Positions 15,913-24,940 of a DNA stretch of 64,000 nucleotides are shown one piece after another. Numbering within the stretch: the stretch's first letter is position 1; every line of letters begins with the position of its first letter. The stretch is taken from positions 22,474-86,473 of the forward strand of contig CAZEQD010000003.1 in the NCBI GenBank assembly GCA_964514305.1, in the 5' to 3' direction. The notes beneath the pieces were generated by a model. That model was not told where the DNA came from and searched no databases. It saw only the letters and a program-made list of their open reading frames with translations. The stretch comes from CAZEQD01 sp964514305 (GTDB lineage Bacteria > Acidobacteriota > Aminicenantia > Aminicenantales > Aminicenantaceae). A program made the position numbers and the translations under genes.

Positions 15913-16644
15913 ATGAAAAAAATCCTAACTCTTTCTTTTTTATCTTTATTTTTTATGTCTCTTCTGACAGTTCCTGGTTTCTGTCAAAAAGCTTCAGACA
16001 TTCTGGAGAAAATGATTGAAGCCCAAGGAGGCCGTAAGCTCCTGGAAGGAATTAAAGATACAACCGTTAGCGGAACTATCGAAATGATTCAGTTCGGGAT
16101 GAATGGTTCCTTGACAATGTACCAAAAAGAACCTAACAAAATGCGAATGGATATTGAAGTTATGGGCATGGTCATAACTCAAGCCTTCGATGGAGAAACT
16201 GCCTGGTGGATCAATCCTCAAACTGGAAGTTCAGAAGAAATGCCAGAAAAACAAGCGGAAGACATGAAAAGGCAGGCTCTGGGCAATGATTCGCTCATCC
16301 ATCCGGAGAAGTATGGCATTACTTATACGTATAAAGGCAAAGAAAAAATAGAAGGGAAAGATTATCTAGTCATAGAGCAAACTTTTTCTGATGGATTCCA
16401 AGCTACCCTCTACATTGACCCCCAAACTTATCTTACTTATAAAACCAAGGGAACTACTACCAATCAAATGGGCGTAGAAGTAGAAGGTGAGACCTATTTT
16501 TCTGATTATAAAAAAGTTGAGGGCATGATGGTTCCCTATACTCTAACTATTTACCAGGACGGAGAAGAATTTATGAAAATGTCAATTACTGAAGTAACCT
16601 TCAATTCTAGCCTCGAAGACGACCTCTTCAAAATGAGTGAATAA
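15913..16644 (+). CDS. Periplasmic LolA/LppX-fold (outer membrane lipoprotein-sorting-like) protein
   Basis: A 243-residue exported protein with a signal peptide ending GFCQ. The pattern ILEKMIEAQGGRKLLEGIKDTTVSGTIE, then MYQKEPNKMRMDIEV, FDGETAWWINPQTG, and LYIDPQTYLTYK matches the LolA-like half-barrel proteins annotated as outer membrane lipoprotein-sorting proteins. Those bind acyl chains; the true LolA role is not proven and this class is broad. GGGAGGAAA lies 6 nt before the ATG. It is placed directly after the secreted M14 peptidase. Confidence 0.7.
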   Translation: MKKILTLSFLSLFFMSLLTVPGFCQKASDILEKMIEAQGGRKLLEGIKDTTVSGTIEMIQFGMNGSLTMYQKEPNKMRMDIEVMGMVITQAFDGETAWWINPQTGSSEEMPEKQAEDMKRQALGNDSLIHPEKYGITYTYKGKEKIEGKDYLVIEQTFSDGFQATLYIDPQTYLTYKTKGTTTNQMGVEVEGETYFSDYKKVEGMMVPYTLTIYQDGEEFMKMSITEVTFNSSLEDDLFKMSE

Positions 16645-16709
16645 ATTAAAGAAATCGCCTAGCCTCAGCTATAAAATGTAAACTTCAAAGGGTAAAACAT
16701 TAAATAAAT

Positions 16710-16740
16710 GTAGGGTTTGCTGTCCCCAGCGGGCCGTCTA
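16710..16740. repeat. Dispersed hairpin repeat, copy a
   Basis: GTAGGGTTTGCTGTCCCC followed by AGCGGGCCGTCTA: one arm of the family CGGCCCGCTGAGGACAGC...CCCTAC, read here on the minus strand. It lies in the 158-bp gap between two convergent genes. Confidence 0.6.
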
Positions 16741-16802
16741 AATTTTATAGCGGACAAAACACAAACCGGAAAAAATAATAAAAATCCCTTAATCAAGGCA
16801 AG

Positions 16803-17717
16803 TTACATCTCGATTTCTTCCAGGACGTTATAAGCAAGCCTTAAGGCCCTCAGTCCTTCCTCGCCACTGACTTTATCTGTTTTTCCTTTTCTGATGCACT
16901 TAAAAAAGTTCTTGAGCTCTTTTTTCAAAGGCTCTTCTTTATTTATTCTTAAAGTCTTAATGTCAGTTTGACAGCCATTTAAAGGAAAAATCTTCACTTC
17001 CTGGTCAATGTAATCAATGGAATAATAGGAGGTAGGTTCAAAGATCCGCAATTTTCTCACTTTTCCCTGGTGAACTCGGCTGGCTGTAAGAGTAGCGATG
17101 CATCCTGATTTAAATTCCAAGCGGGCACTGGCAATGTCAATCTTTTCGGAGAGGACATGAATCCCGGAAGATCGGATAACATTGACCTCATCTTTGATAA
17201 GAGCCAAAATAATATCAAGATCATGGATCATAAGATCAAGGACAACATCTATATCCAAAGAGCGGGCTGAAAAAGAACCTAACCTTTGAACTTCAATAAA
17301 TTTAGGCTCTGTTATCATATTTTCAATGGATTCCACAGCCGGATTAAATCTTTCTAAGTGTCCAACTTGGAGAATAGCACCTTTTTTCTTAGCCATCTCT
17401 ACCAACTTTTCTCCCTGGGCAACACTCTCAGTAATGGGTTTCTCCACCAAAACTGATTTGCCTGCTTCTAAGAGCTTCATTGAGATTGAAAAATGCTCTG
17501 AAGTGGGTGTGGCCACAATAGCCGCCTCAATCTCATCCAGCATATTTTCATAATTCTGATAATATTGGACTCCGTGGCGGTTGCCAATCTGCATGGCTTT
17601 TTGAAAATTAATATCGGCCACTCCTCTGAGCTCAGCCTCTTCCAAATAGGATAAAATTCTGGCATGTTGCATGCCTAAATATCCAACTCCAATTATTCCT
17701 ACTTTTATTTTATCCAT
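16803..17717 (-). CDS. Gfo/Idh/MocA-family oxidoreductase, possibly UDP-GlcNAc 3-dehydrogenase GnnA
   Basis: A 304-residue NAD(P)-dependent dehydrogenase: N-terminal Rossmann motif GIIGVGYLGMQHARIL, the family lysine motif EKPIT at about residues 93-97, and VGHLERFNPAV. It directly follows lpxI and lpxA in the lipid A operon. In Acidithiobacillus ferrooxidans the same kind of enzyme, GnnA, is encoded beside lpxA and with the aminotransferase GnnB makes the UDP-GlcNAc3N used for all-amide lipid A. I infer such a role from context. No GnnB-like aminotransferase is in the window, so another sugar oxidation is possible. Confidence 0.7.
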   Translation of the reverse strand: MDKIKVGIIGVGYLGMQHARILSYLEEAELRGVADINFQKAMQIGNRHGVQYYQNYENMLDEIEAAIVATPTSEHFSISMKLLEAGKSVLVEKPITESVAQGEKLVEMAKKKGAILQVGHLERFNPAVESIENMITEPKFIEVQRLGSFSARSLDIDVVLDLMIHDLDIILALIKDEVNVIRSSGIHVLSEKIDIASARLEFKSGCIATLTASRVHQGKVRKLRIFEPTSYYSIDYIDQEVKIFPLNGCQTDIKTLRINKEEPLKKELKNFFKCIRKGKTDKVSGEEGLRALRLAYNVLEEIEM

Positions 17718-17734
17718 CGAAAATCACCTTCTTA

Positions 17735-18538
17735 TTATTTCTTGGCAATGATTGAAATATGATTTACATCTGCCAGTTTAATAGCTGCTTCTTTCTGAAA
17801 AAAAGGCATAATCTCAGCTTCAAAACAAAGGGCTCGACTTCCAACCTCGACCATAACTTCCAAAGTCTTCAGCCCAACCGCAGGCAAATCTACTCTTGCA
17901 TCCTGTCGAGTTCGGGCTGCTTTAACAACGACTGTGCCTGGCCCCGCTAACAGGCCAGCTCTTTTTATAGTCCTATCAGTTCCTTCCATTCCCTCCACAG
18001 CCACTACCGCCTTATCTTTGACCACAAGTGTTTGGCCTATATCCCAATCTGCTATCTTTTTGGCCATTTTCCAGCCAAAAGCAACATCCTCTTCTATCAA
18101 AGGAGAAGGTTTGGTTACTGTTAAGATTCCTTCCTTACAAACCAAAGAAGAAAGAAGAAAAAAGGGACTTTTAATCTTGATGCCTTTCTGCTCTAAATAA
18201 TCAATAATAGCTTTTAAAAGAGCGGTGGGACTTCTTGGCTTATTTTTATCAAGAAAAGGGAAAGAGGCTAAAGAAAAATCATCAAAATTATATATTATTC
18301 GATGATCTATCTTCCCGGCCAAAACAGCTTCGCTAACGCCTAAAGCATTAAAAAAGGAAATAATATTTTGGATATCTTCTATTCCGAACCATCGAAGGTC
18401 CACTTCTTCCAGAATGCTGGCCTCAGCTTCGCCCTCAATAGCGGCCACAGCACATTTATACCCAAGCTTCTTCGCCTCCTCGACAACCAACCTCGGAAAC
18501 TCACCGGATCCAGCTATTATTCCTAATTTATTTTCCAT
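17735..18538 (-). CDS. lpxI: UDP-2,3-diacylglucosamine pyrophosphatase LpxI
   Basis: A 267-residue member of the LpxI (former DUF1009) family that hydrolyses UDP-2,3-diacylglucosamine to lipid X, replacing LpxH. The N-terminal LGIIAGSGEFPRLVVEEAKKLG and the C-terminal VVEGMEGTDRTIKRAG, AARTRQDARVDLPAVG and ALCFEAE are diagnostic. It starts 2 nt after lpxA stops, so the two are coupled. The downstream neighbour is the GnnA-like dehydrogenase. Confidence 0.92.
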   Translation of the reverse strand: MENKLGIIAGSGEFPRLVVEEAKKLGYKCAVAAIEGEAEASILEEVDLRWFGIEDIQNIISFFNALGVSEAVLAGKIDHRIIYNFDDFSLASFPFLDKNKPRSPTALLKAIIDYLEQKGIKIKSPFFLLSSLVCKEGILTVTKPSPLIEEDVAFGWKMAKKIADWDIGQTLVVKDKAVVAVEGMEGTDRTIKRAGLLAGPGTVVVKAARTRQDARVDLPAVGLKTLEVMVEVGSRALCFEAEIMPFFQKEAAIKLADVNHISIIAKK

Positions 18539-18540
18539 TC

Positions 18541-19341
18541 TTATCCTGTTTTCTTAATAATTCCCCGTTTTGAAGAGTTGATAAAATTAATTATTTCGTC
18601 CCTATCTTCTCCAGGTTTGAAATTTTCTTTCATCTTTTCTAAAGCTTGGCTGGTATTCAACTCAGAATAGAATATGATTTTAAACATTTCCTTGAGATTT
18701 TTTATTCTTTCCCTGGAAAATCCTTGCCGCCGCAGTCCGACAGCATTAAGCCCGAGGACAAAGGGCGGCCGAGCTCCGGCTACCCGAGAAAAAGGAAGAA
18801 CATCTTGGGTGATGACCGAAGAACCTCCAATATAGGCATATTTTCCTATGCGGCAGAACTGATGAACACCGCTCAAAGCGCCAACTGTGGCCAAATCATC
18901 CACCAGAACATGGCCACCTAAGGTAGCTCCATGTAAAAATATCGTCTGGTTGCCAACCTTACAATCATGAGCTATATGAGAATAGGCCATAAAATAATTA
19001 TCGTTACCAATTATTGTCTGGCCTCCGCCTTTTATCGTTCCTCTGTTAATAGTTACAAACTCCCTGAAAACATTGCGGTCACCTATTTTTACTATTGTCT
19101 CCTCTCCTTTATATGTTACATCCTGGGGTTCAGTCCCAATAGAGGAAAAGGGAAAGAAGGAGCAGTCTTGACCGATTTCTGTCAAGCCGCTGATGAAGAC
19201 ATGAGCTTCGAGGCGAGTATTTTTCCCTATTTTTACTTTTTCCCCAACACAGGAGAAAGGACCAACGATTACTCCTTTATCCAGCTGAGCTTTAGGATGA
19301 ACAATGGCTGTAGAGTGAATAAAAATTTCTTCTTCATTCAT
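18541..19341 (-). CDS. lpxA: UDP-N-acetylglucosamine acyltransferase
   Basis: A 266-residue left-handed beta-helix acyltransferase that starts lipid A synthesis by 3-O- (or 3-N-) acylation of the UDP-sugar. Hexapeptide repeats run through the N-terminal two thirds; SHIAHDCKVG contains the catalytic His, and GLRRQGFSRE with the helical C-terminus is the LpxA signature. It overlaps fabZ by 8 nt, placing it in the usual fabZ-lpxA-lpxI order. The neighbouring GnnA-like gene raises the possibility that the acceptor is an amino sugar. No lpxD sits between skp and fabZ, where many genomes carry it. Confidence 0.94.
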   Translation of the reverse strand: MNEEEIFIHSTAIVHPKAQLDKGVIVGPFSCVGEKVKIGKNTRLEAHVFISGLTEIGQDCSFFPFSSIGTEPQDVTYKGEETIVKIGDRNVFREFVTINRGTIKGGGQTIIGNDNYFMAYSHIAHDCKVGNQTIFLHGATLGGHVLVDDLATVGALSGVHQFCRIGKYAYIGGSSVITQDVLPFSRVAGARPPFVLGLNAVGLRRQGFSRERIKNLKEMFKIIFYSELNTSQALEKMKENFKPGEDRDEIINFINSSKRGIIKKTG

Positions 19342-19810
19342 TCAGTTCCTCAAGCTCTAAAACAGAAGCCATTATCTCAGCTTCAGCAACAACTTCTCCT
19401 TCAACCAGAGCTTCGGCTTTTATTTGACATATCTTGTTTTTGAGTTTCAAAAGCTCTACTTTTAAAATGAGCTGATCTCCAGGAATAATTGTCTTCCTAA
19501 ATTTTGCTTTGTCCACTTTACTCAGAAAAACCATCTTTGTTTCGGGGTTAGAGACTGAATGAAAAAGAAGAATGCCCCCAGCCTGAGCCAGAGCTTCAAT
19601 TACTAAGACCCCAGGCATTACTTTTAGCCGGGGAAAATGACCCTGGAAAAAAGGCTCATTATAGGTAACATTTTTTATGGCCGTAATTGAGCGGCCTTTT
19701 TTTATATCCAAGACTCTATCTACCAACAAAAAAGGATAGCGATGAGGAAGAATCTTTAGGACTTCTTGGATATTCAATAATCCTTTACTTTGTTTTCGAT
19801 TTTGAGGCAT
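19334..19810 (-). CDS. fabZ: 3-hydroxyacyl-ACP dehydratase FabZ
   Basis: A 158-residue hot-dog-fold dehydratase that removes water from 3-hydroxyacyl-ACP in fatty acid elongation. The active-site helix and His are clear in FFQGHFPRLKVMPGVLVIEALAQAGG, with the catalytic His in GHFP and Glu in VIEA. The start codon lies inside the last 26 nt of the skp-like gene in another frame, so the two are translationally coupled. FabZ competes with LpxA for hydroxyacyl-ACP, which explains why the genes sit together. Confidence 0.94.
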   Translation of the reverse strand: MPQNRKQSKGLLNIQEVLKILPHRYPFLLVDRVLDIKKGRSITAIKNVTYNEPFFQGHFPRLKVMPGVLVIEALAQAGGILLFHSVSNPETKMVFLSKVDKAKFRKTIIPGDQLILKVELLKLKNKICQIKAEALVEGEVVAEAEIMASVLELEELNE

Positions 19811-20324
19811 CGTATCTTTTAATTACTTCCTGAGTGAGATCGACAGCAGGATTGAAGTAAATAGCTCCACTATTAGCTAAATCAAAAATAATATCCAGCT
19901 TTTTTTCTTTTCCGATTTGCTCAATGATGGGCAGCAGCTCACTTTGGACTTTGTTAAAAAGCCTCATCTGAAGATCCTGCAGCTCTTTAACTGAGTCTTC
20001 GGCAAAACGTTTTCTTTCTGTCTGCTTTTTATCCAAATCTGAGCTGATTTGAAGGAGAGCTTCATTAGTTAAGGTCAACCGCTGCGTATTAAGTTTAGTT
20101 TGCAGTTGACGAATTTCATCATCAAGTTTGGCTAATTTGTCTTGGTTGCTCTTCCTTTTTGTTTCAAGCTGGGAGATAGCTTTTTTCCCCTCTACAGATT
20201 GCTGCAATACCTGTTGAGAATTGACCACTCCAATCTTAAATGGCTCCTGAGCGTAGCTTAAAGAAAACAACCCTGCAGAAAAAAGGATAACAGTAAGTAT
20301 TAAGCAACTGCTTCTTTTGGTCAT
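19785..20324 (-). CDS. Skp/OmpH-family periplasmic chaperone
   Basis: A 179-residue exported protein: signal peptide to about residue 25 (LSYAQ), FKIGVVNSQQVLQQS at the start of the mature part, a long charged coiled coil (about 45-130) that forms the tentacles, and a C-terminal return beta segment (LDIIFDLANSGAIYF). Skp/OmpH holds unfolded outer membrane proteins on their way to BamA, and the gene follows bamA by 41 nt as in many diderms. Confidence 0.88.
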   Translation of the reverse strand: MTKRSSCLILTVILFSAGLFSLSYAQEPFKIGVVNSQQVLQQSVEGKKAISQLETKRKSNQDKLAKLDDEIRQLQTKLNTQRLTLTNEALLQISSDLDKKQTERKRFAEDSVKELQDLQMRLFNKVQSELLPIIEQIGKEKKLDIIFDLANSGAIYFNPAVDLTQEVIKRYDASKSKTK

Positions 20325-20365
20325 CTTAGGCCTCCTTAATTTATTTCGAAATCGTGTAATTTAAA

Positions 20366-22684
20366 CTAAAAAGTGGTTCCAATCGCAAAACGAAAAGCGA
20401 AATTAGAATCACCCGGGTATATTTTAGGAGAATTATAAGAAAAAATCAGTCTAAAAGGGACACGTAGAGCAGGGACAAATATCCTCATTTCCAATCCTTT
20501 AGAGGAATAGAGTTTCTTAAAATCGAGTTTCTGCTCAGCCAGAAAAGAATTACCTATATCATAAAATAAGATAGCGTAAAGGGGACCTCCTATGGGAATT
20601 ATATATTCAGCGTTGAACACAATAGATTTTTCACCACCTATGTTGCTTCCATATTCACTCCGAGGGCCAATACTATAAATCTGATAGCCTCTAATTGAGC
20701 GTTCTCCTCCCAAATAGAATCTTTCCCAGATAGGAACGTCTGAACCCTTCAATGTTTTAATAAATTGATATTCAGCATGGAATCCGACTACATGATTTTT
20801 AATAAGAGGATGAAAAAACGTCCATTCAAAGCGAGGCTTGATGAGACTGATATCACCGCCAAGAAAAGAACCAGCAAACTTACAAGAAACTGAATACAAA
20901 GTTCCTCGAGTTGGAGTTAAAGGACTATCGACAGTAGAGCGATAAACAACTGGAAACAAGCTGCTAACCTTATAATTTCCCATCCACATCGAATAGTAGA
21001 AAGGATTATAACCATGATATCCATCCTCAGATTGTTGAGGTGTATTGATGTTTATATATTGATAGGTATAAGTTAAGCTGGCCCGCCAGTAGCCTCTAAG
21101 TCTGGCCCCAACTGTAAGGTCGATGCCTTTATCTTTTCTATCAAAAAGATAAGGATAAATCATATATCTATTATAGACATTGAAACCTAAGGTCACAGGA
21201 TAGTCAAGAAAATAAGGTTCGGTAAAACCGAAAACATAATTTTTTATTCTTTTTCCGTACTGAAACATAATTTGCAGATTTTCCCCAGCCCCTAAAAAAT
21301 TAACTGTTGAATAACTGGCTGAAATGAATGTTCCATAATAGCCACTATAGCCAGCTGAGAACTGAATGTTATTCCGCTGCAGCTCTTTAACATTGAGAGT
21401 AACATCAATTTGGGTGGGATCCTTGGGATTGGGTTTTATATCTGGCTCTTTCTCTAGTTCCACTAATCCTAACTGTTTCATCCTCAGGATACTATCTTTA
21501 AACAGAGCTAAGCTGAATCTGTCTCCTTCTCTAAGAAGAATCTCTCGTCTTATAACTTTATCTTTGGTGTAAGTATTTCCCCTGATCTCCAAGCGATGCA
21601 GGTAAGCAACTTCTCCTTCGTATATCTGGAAAGTGACATTAACCCTTTTATGTTTAGGGTCAAGATTCTCGACTGGCATTATTTGAGCATAAAGATAACC
21701 GGCATTTCGATAAATTTCTCCTATGTCTTCACTACTCTTCTCTCTAACTTTAGTGCTGTAGATTTGTCCTTTTTTCAACTTGATAAGCTTGCGTAAATAC
21801 TTAGTAGCAATTATTTTGTTCCCTTCTATCTTGACCTCACCGACAAAATAACGATAGCCAGCATCAACTGGAATTATAATCTTTTTCATTTTTTCTTTTT
21901 TTAGGAAAATTGTTCTTCTGGTTATATCCTCAATTCGAGGTTCACCAATAACAGCTTCCATATAGCCGTGCTCCTGGAGTTTACTTCTGATACTGGCCAA
22001 ATCTTCTTTAAGCTTATTCTTTTTAAAAACATCTTTACCTGTAATCCAGGAGATCAGACCATATTTTTTGTTTTCCTTCATAGCTTCCCTAAGAATACTT
22101 TGAGGGAGTTTTGGTTTGCCTTCAAAAACAACTTCACCTACTTTAATTTTAGGTCCTTCCTTAATGTTAAAGACAACTTCAAGCTCATTTTTACCTGTCT
22201 TGTTAACATCAACCTTAACTTCCCCTGCCTGGAGGCCTTTTTCTTGCAATAGTTCTTCAATTGTTTTCTTTATTTTCTGAATTTTGTAAGGATTATAATA
22301 AGAATAAGGTAAGATGTACTCGTCTTTCTCCTTCAATTTAGTGACAATATCGTCCTCTTTAAGCTTTTTTCCTGTCTTGTAAATAATATTCTTTACAACT
22401 GGATTTTCTTCAACAATTATTTTGACAATTTTACCCTTCGTCCCTTCTTCCCTTTCTATTTTAATATTAGAAAAAAAGCCAGTTGACCAGAGCACTCTAA
22501 AATCTCTTCTTAATAAATCTTCGTTATAATAATCACCTTCTCTGGAAGAAAGGTAGTAAAGAATTGTTTCCTTGGTTACTCTCTCATTTCCGATTATCTC
22601 AATTTTTTCGACAATCTCCTGCCCGAAAAGAGAAAGAGAAATAGTTATTAAAAAAATACCTAAAATCAATCTTTTCATTGTCAT
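20366..22684 (-). CDS. bamA: Outer membrane protein assembly factor BamA
   Basis: A 772-residue Omp85 protein. After a signal peptide (to about residue 20) come about five POTRA domains (residues 22-410; e.g. VEKIEIIGNERVTKETILYYL and LHRLEIRGNTYTKDKVIRREILLREGD) and a 16-stranded barrel from about 430 with the conserved GGERSIRGYQ loop. It ends in phenylalanine (FAFRFAIGTTF), as outer-membrane beta-barrels do. BamA inserts other barrels into the outer membrane. A second Met two codons in (22678) could be the real start. Placed between lolD and skp in the envelope cluster. Confidence 0.94.
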   Translation of the reverse strand: MTMKRLILGIFLITISLSLFGQEIVEKIEIIGNERVTKETILYYLSSREGDYYNEDLLRRDFRVLWSTGFFSNIKIEREEGTKGKIVKIIVEENPVVKNIIYKTGKKLKEDDIVTKLKEKDEYILPYSYYNPYKIQKIKKTIEELLQEKGLQAGEVKVDVNKTGKNELEVVFNIKEGPKIKVGEVVFEGKPKLPQSILREAMKENKKYGLISWITGKDVFKKNKLKEDLASIRSKLQEHGYMEAVIGEPRIEDITRRTIFLKKEKMKKIIIPVDAGYRYFVGEVKIEGNKIIATKYLRKLIKLKKGQIYSTKVREKSSEDIGEIYRNAGYLYAQIMPVENLDPKHKRVNVTFQIYEGEVAYLHRLEIRGNTYTKDKVIRREILLREGDRFSLALFKDSILRMKQLGLVELEKEPDIKPNPKDPTQIDVTLNVKELQRNNIQFSAGYSGYYGTFISASYSTVNFLGAGENLQIMFQYGKRIKNYVFGFTEPYFLDYPVTLGFNVYNRYMIYPYLFDRKDKGIDLTVGARLRGYWRASLTYTYQYININTPQQSEDGYHGYNPFYYSMWMGNYKVSSLFPVVYRSTVDSPLTPTRGTLYSVSCKFAGSFLGGDISLIKPRFEWTFFHPLIKNHVVGFHAEYQFIKTLKGSDVPIWERFYLGGERSIRGYQIYSIGPRSEYGSNIGGEKSIVFNAEYIIPIGGPLYAILFYDIGNSFLAEQKLDFKKLYSSKGLEMRIFVPALRVPFRLIFSYNSPKIYPGDSNFAFRFAIGTTF

Positions 22685-22800
22685 TTCTCTTATACCATAA
22701 CGACCCTATTTTTTCAAAAGGAAGGAACGCATTTCTGTATTCATGGTGAGTGAAGATTCTCCAGAGGAAGAAAACTGCCTCGGTTCGTCTTTAGGTATTA

Positions 22801-23496
22801 TTAATAACTTTCCTCAGAGCTTAAAAGTTTCAAGTTCCCCTCTTCCATAAGATAAATCTGATGACAAAACTGAGCCACTTTCTCATTATGGGTAACTATT
22901 ATAGAAGAAAGGCCTTTCCTCTGATGCAAATCACGGATAAGCTCCAAAATCTTCCTGCCTGTTTTCCAGTCTAAATTCCCAGTGGGTTCATCGGCTAATA
23001 GAAGCTTAGGTTCATTAACTAAAGCCCTAGCGATGGCTACTCGCTGTTGTTCTCCTCCAGAGAGGAGATTAGGCCTGAGGTCAGCTTTCTCTTCCAACGA
23101 TACCTCTTTAAGAAGGAGAAAGGCCCTTGCCAGAGCATCTTTCTTTTCGACTCCTTTGATCAATAAGGGAAAGCTTACATTTTCTAAAGCTGTAAATTCA
23201 GGCAGAAGATGATAAAACTGAAAGACAAAACCTATTTTTTTATTTCTTATCTCAGCTTTTGCCTGGTCGTTCTTAGAAAGTATATCTTCACCATCCAGAA
23301 ATATCTTGCCTGCAGTTGGTTCATCGAGGAGGCCTAACAAATTAAGAAGAGTGGTTTTGCCCACACCTGAAACTCCCATGATGGCTACTAAATCTCCTTT
23401 CTGAAGCTCAAAACTAATACCTTGAAAAACACGAAGAACGCCTTGAGGTAAATGATATTCTTTTGCTAAATTCTCGACCTTAAGAATTTTATTCAT
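22801..23496 (-). CDS. lolD: Lipoprotein-releasing ABC transporter ATPase LolD
   Basis: A 231-residue ABC ATPase: Walker A GVSGVGKTT, Q-loop FVFQFYHLLPEFTALENV, signature LSGGEQQRV, Walker B LLLADEPTGNLD and switch His in VTHN. The LLPEFTALENV type Q-loop and its 8-nt overlap with the LolC/E permease gene identify it as LolD, which powers the extraction of lipoproteins from the inner membrane. MacB-type ATPases share these features, so the permease context carries much of the assignment. Confidence 0.88.
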   Translation of the reverse strand: MNKILKVENLAKEYHLPQGVLRVFQGISFELQKGDLVAIMGVSGVGKTTLLNLLGLLDEPTAGKIFLDGEDILSKNDQAKAEIRNKKIGFVFQFYHLLPEFTALENVSFPLLIKGVEKKDALARAFLLLKEVSLEEKADLRPNLLSGGEQQRVAIARALVNEPKLLLADEPTGNLDWKTGRKILELIRDLHQRKGLSSIIVTHNEKVAQFCHQIYLMEEGNLKLLSSEESY

Positions 23497-24706
23497 ATTT
23501 TAAAGCTATAACTGGATTTACTTTCGAAGCCCGATGAGAAGGAAAGAGGGTCGAAAGCAAGCTGATTAAAAGAGTGACGCCGATAATCAGCAACAAATCA
23601 ACGAATCTAATATGGAAAGGCACATAAGATATCTGATAGATATCAACTGGAACCTTAATTAGCTGAAAGGTATTGGCCAGCCAGCACCAAGCCAAGCCAA
23701 AAACGACTCCAGCTGCAGTCCCGATGACTCCAATCATTGCGCCCTGGAGAAAAAATATTTTTCTTATATTGCGTGAAGTAACCCCCATAGCCATCAGAAT
23801 ACCAATATCCCTTGTCTTTTCCATAACCATCAGGATAAGAGTAGCAATAATATTTAAAGCAGCGACAAAGACAATCAGAGCAATAGTCAAAAACATTACA
23901 TTTTTTTCCAATTTTAAAGCAGAAAAGAGGGATTTATTCAGTTCCATCCAAGTCATGACATAGGCTACAGGGGGCACAATTTGCTTAATCCTGGCAGCAA
24001 TCTTAGGTGCCTGGAAAATATCTTCTATTTTTATCTGAAGCATACTAACCCTATTCTTTAAGCCAAAAAATCTTTGGGCAGATTCAAGAGGAATTAAAGC
24101 TGAAGAAGAGTCAAATTCATATAAGCCAGTGTTGAAAATCCCAGTTACTCTGAATCGTTTACTCTTAGGAATGAGACCAAGAGGCGAAAGACGTGAAACT
24201 GCCGTCAAAACATCAACTTCATCGCCAACAGTTGCTCCAATATTAAGAGCAATCTCTTTGCCGAGGAGAATACCTCCTCTTCTATCTGAAGGAGGAAGAC
24301 TTCCCCTTTCCAGTGTTTGAAGCCAGGGAGAATATTTTTTCTCAAGATTAAAATCCAATCCTTTGAGCATGGCTCCTGAGGCTTTATAAGGCCCTTTTAA
24401 AAGGACAGTATCATAAACCACTGGAGAAACCGAAATTATTCCTTTTATACCCTTAATCTTGCTTATAAGATGATCATAATTTGTCAGTCCTTGGCCACTT
24501 AAGTCTGAAACCATAATGTGAGCAGTGGAAGATAGTATTTTATTTTGAACATCACCTTGAAAGCCGGTAATAAGGGCAATAGCAATAATGAGAGCCATAA
24601 CCCCGATGGTTATGCCCAAGGCCGAAATAAATGTAATAAGGGAAATAAACGCCTGTTTTCTTTTGGCCGTTAAATAGCGCTTGGCAATAAATAATTCATA
24701 GTTCAT
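23489..24706 (-). CDS. lolC: Lipoprotein-releasing permease LolC/LolE
   Basis: A 405-residue inner-membrane protein with the LolC/E layout: an N-terminal membrane segment after FIAKRYLTAKRKQAFISLITFISALGITIGVMALI, a periplasmic domain of about 220 residues, and three C-terminal helices of the FtsX fold ending in FPSHRASKVNPVIALKYE. Only one permease is encoded here, so it probably works as a homodimer (LolF-like) with LolD. It begins the envelope gene cluster; a repeat tract separates it from lysS. Confidence 0.88.
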   Translation of the reverse strand: MNYELFIAKRYLTAKRKQAFISLITFISALGITIGVMALIIAIALITGFQGDVQNKILSSTAHIMVSDLSGQGLTNYDHLISKIKGIKGIISVSPVVYDTVLLKGPYKASGAMLKGLDFNLEKKYSPWLQTLERGSLPPSDRRGGILLGKEIALNIGATVGDEVDVLTAVSRLSPLGLIPKSKRFRVTGIFNTGLYEFDSSSALIPLESAQRFFGLKNRVSMLQIKIEDIFQAPKIAARIKQIVPPVAYVMTWMELNKSLFSALKLEKNVMFLTIALIVFVAALNIIATLILMVMEKTRDIGILMAMGVTSRNIRKIFFLQGAMIGVIGTAAGVVFGLAWCWLANTFQLIKVPVDIYQISYVPFHIRFVDLLLIIGVTLLISLLSTLFPSHRASKVNPVIALKYE

Positions 24707-24837
24707 AGCTACCGTAAAGATTAAACAGTAAAGATGAAGGAGTCAAGACGAAAAAACGTGAACTGCAAAACATAAAACGCAAATCGTAAGATATAAATAG
24801 CAAGAAGTTTTATGTTTCACACTTGAGCCTCTAAGCT

Positions 24838-24940
24838 TTGCTCCTCACATTTCGCTTCTTACTCCTCAATTCTTACAGTTTACTATTTACTGTTTACCCT
24901 TTACTCTTTACTTTTCACTTTTTACTTTTTACTGTTTGGG
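24838..24940. repeat. Degenerate TTTACT/GTAAA tract after lysS
   Basis: About 100 bp built from variants of TTTACT, TTTACC and TTCACT, densest at 24880-24938. On the minus strand it is a purine-rich GTAAA/GTGAA run that starts in the lysS stop codon (CAG TAA AAA GTAA). Similar tracts occur at 36300-36336, 36431-36472 and 53994-54055. Confidence 0.6.
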
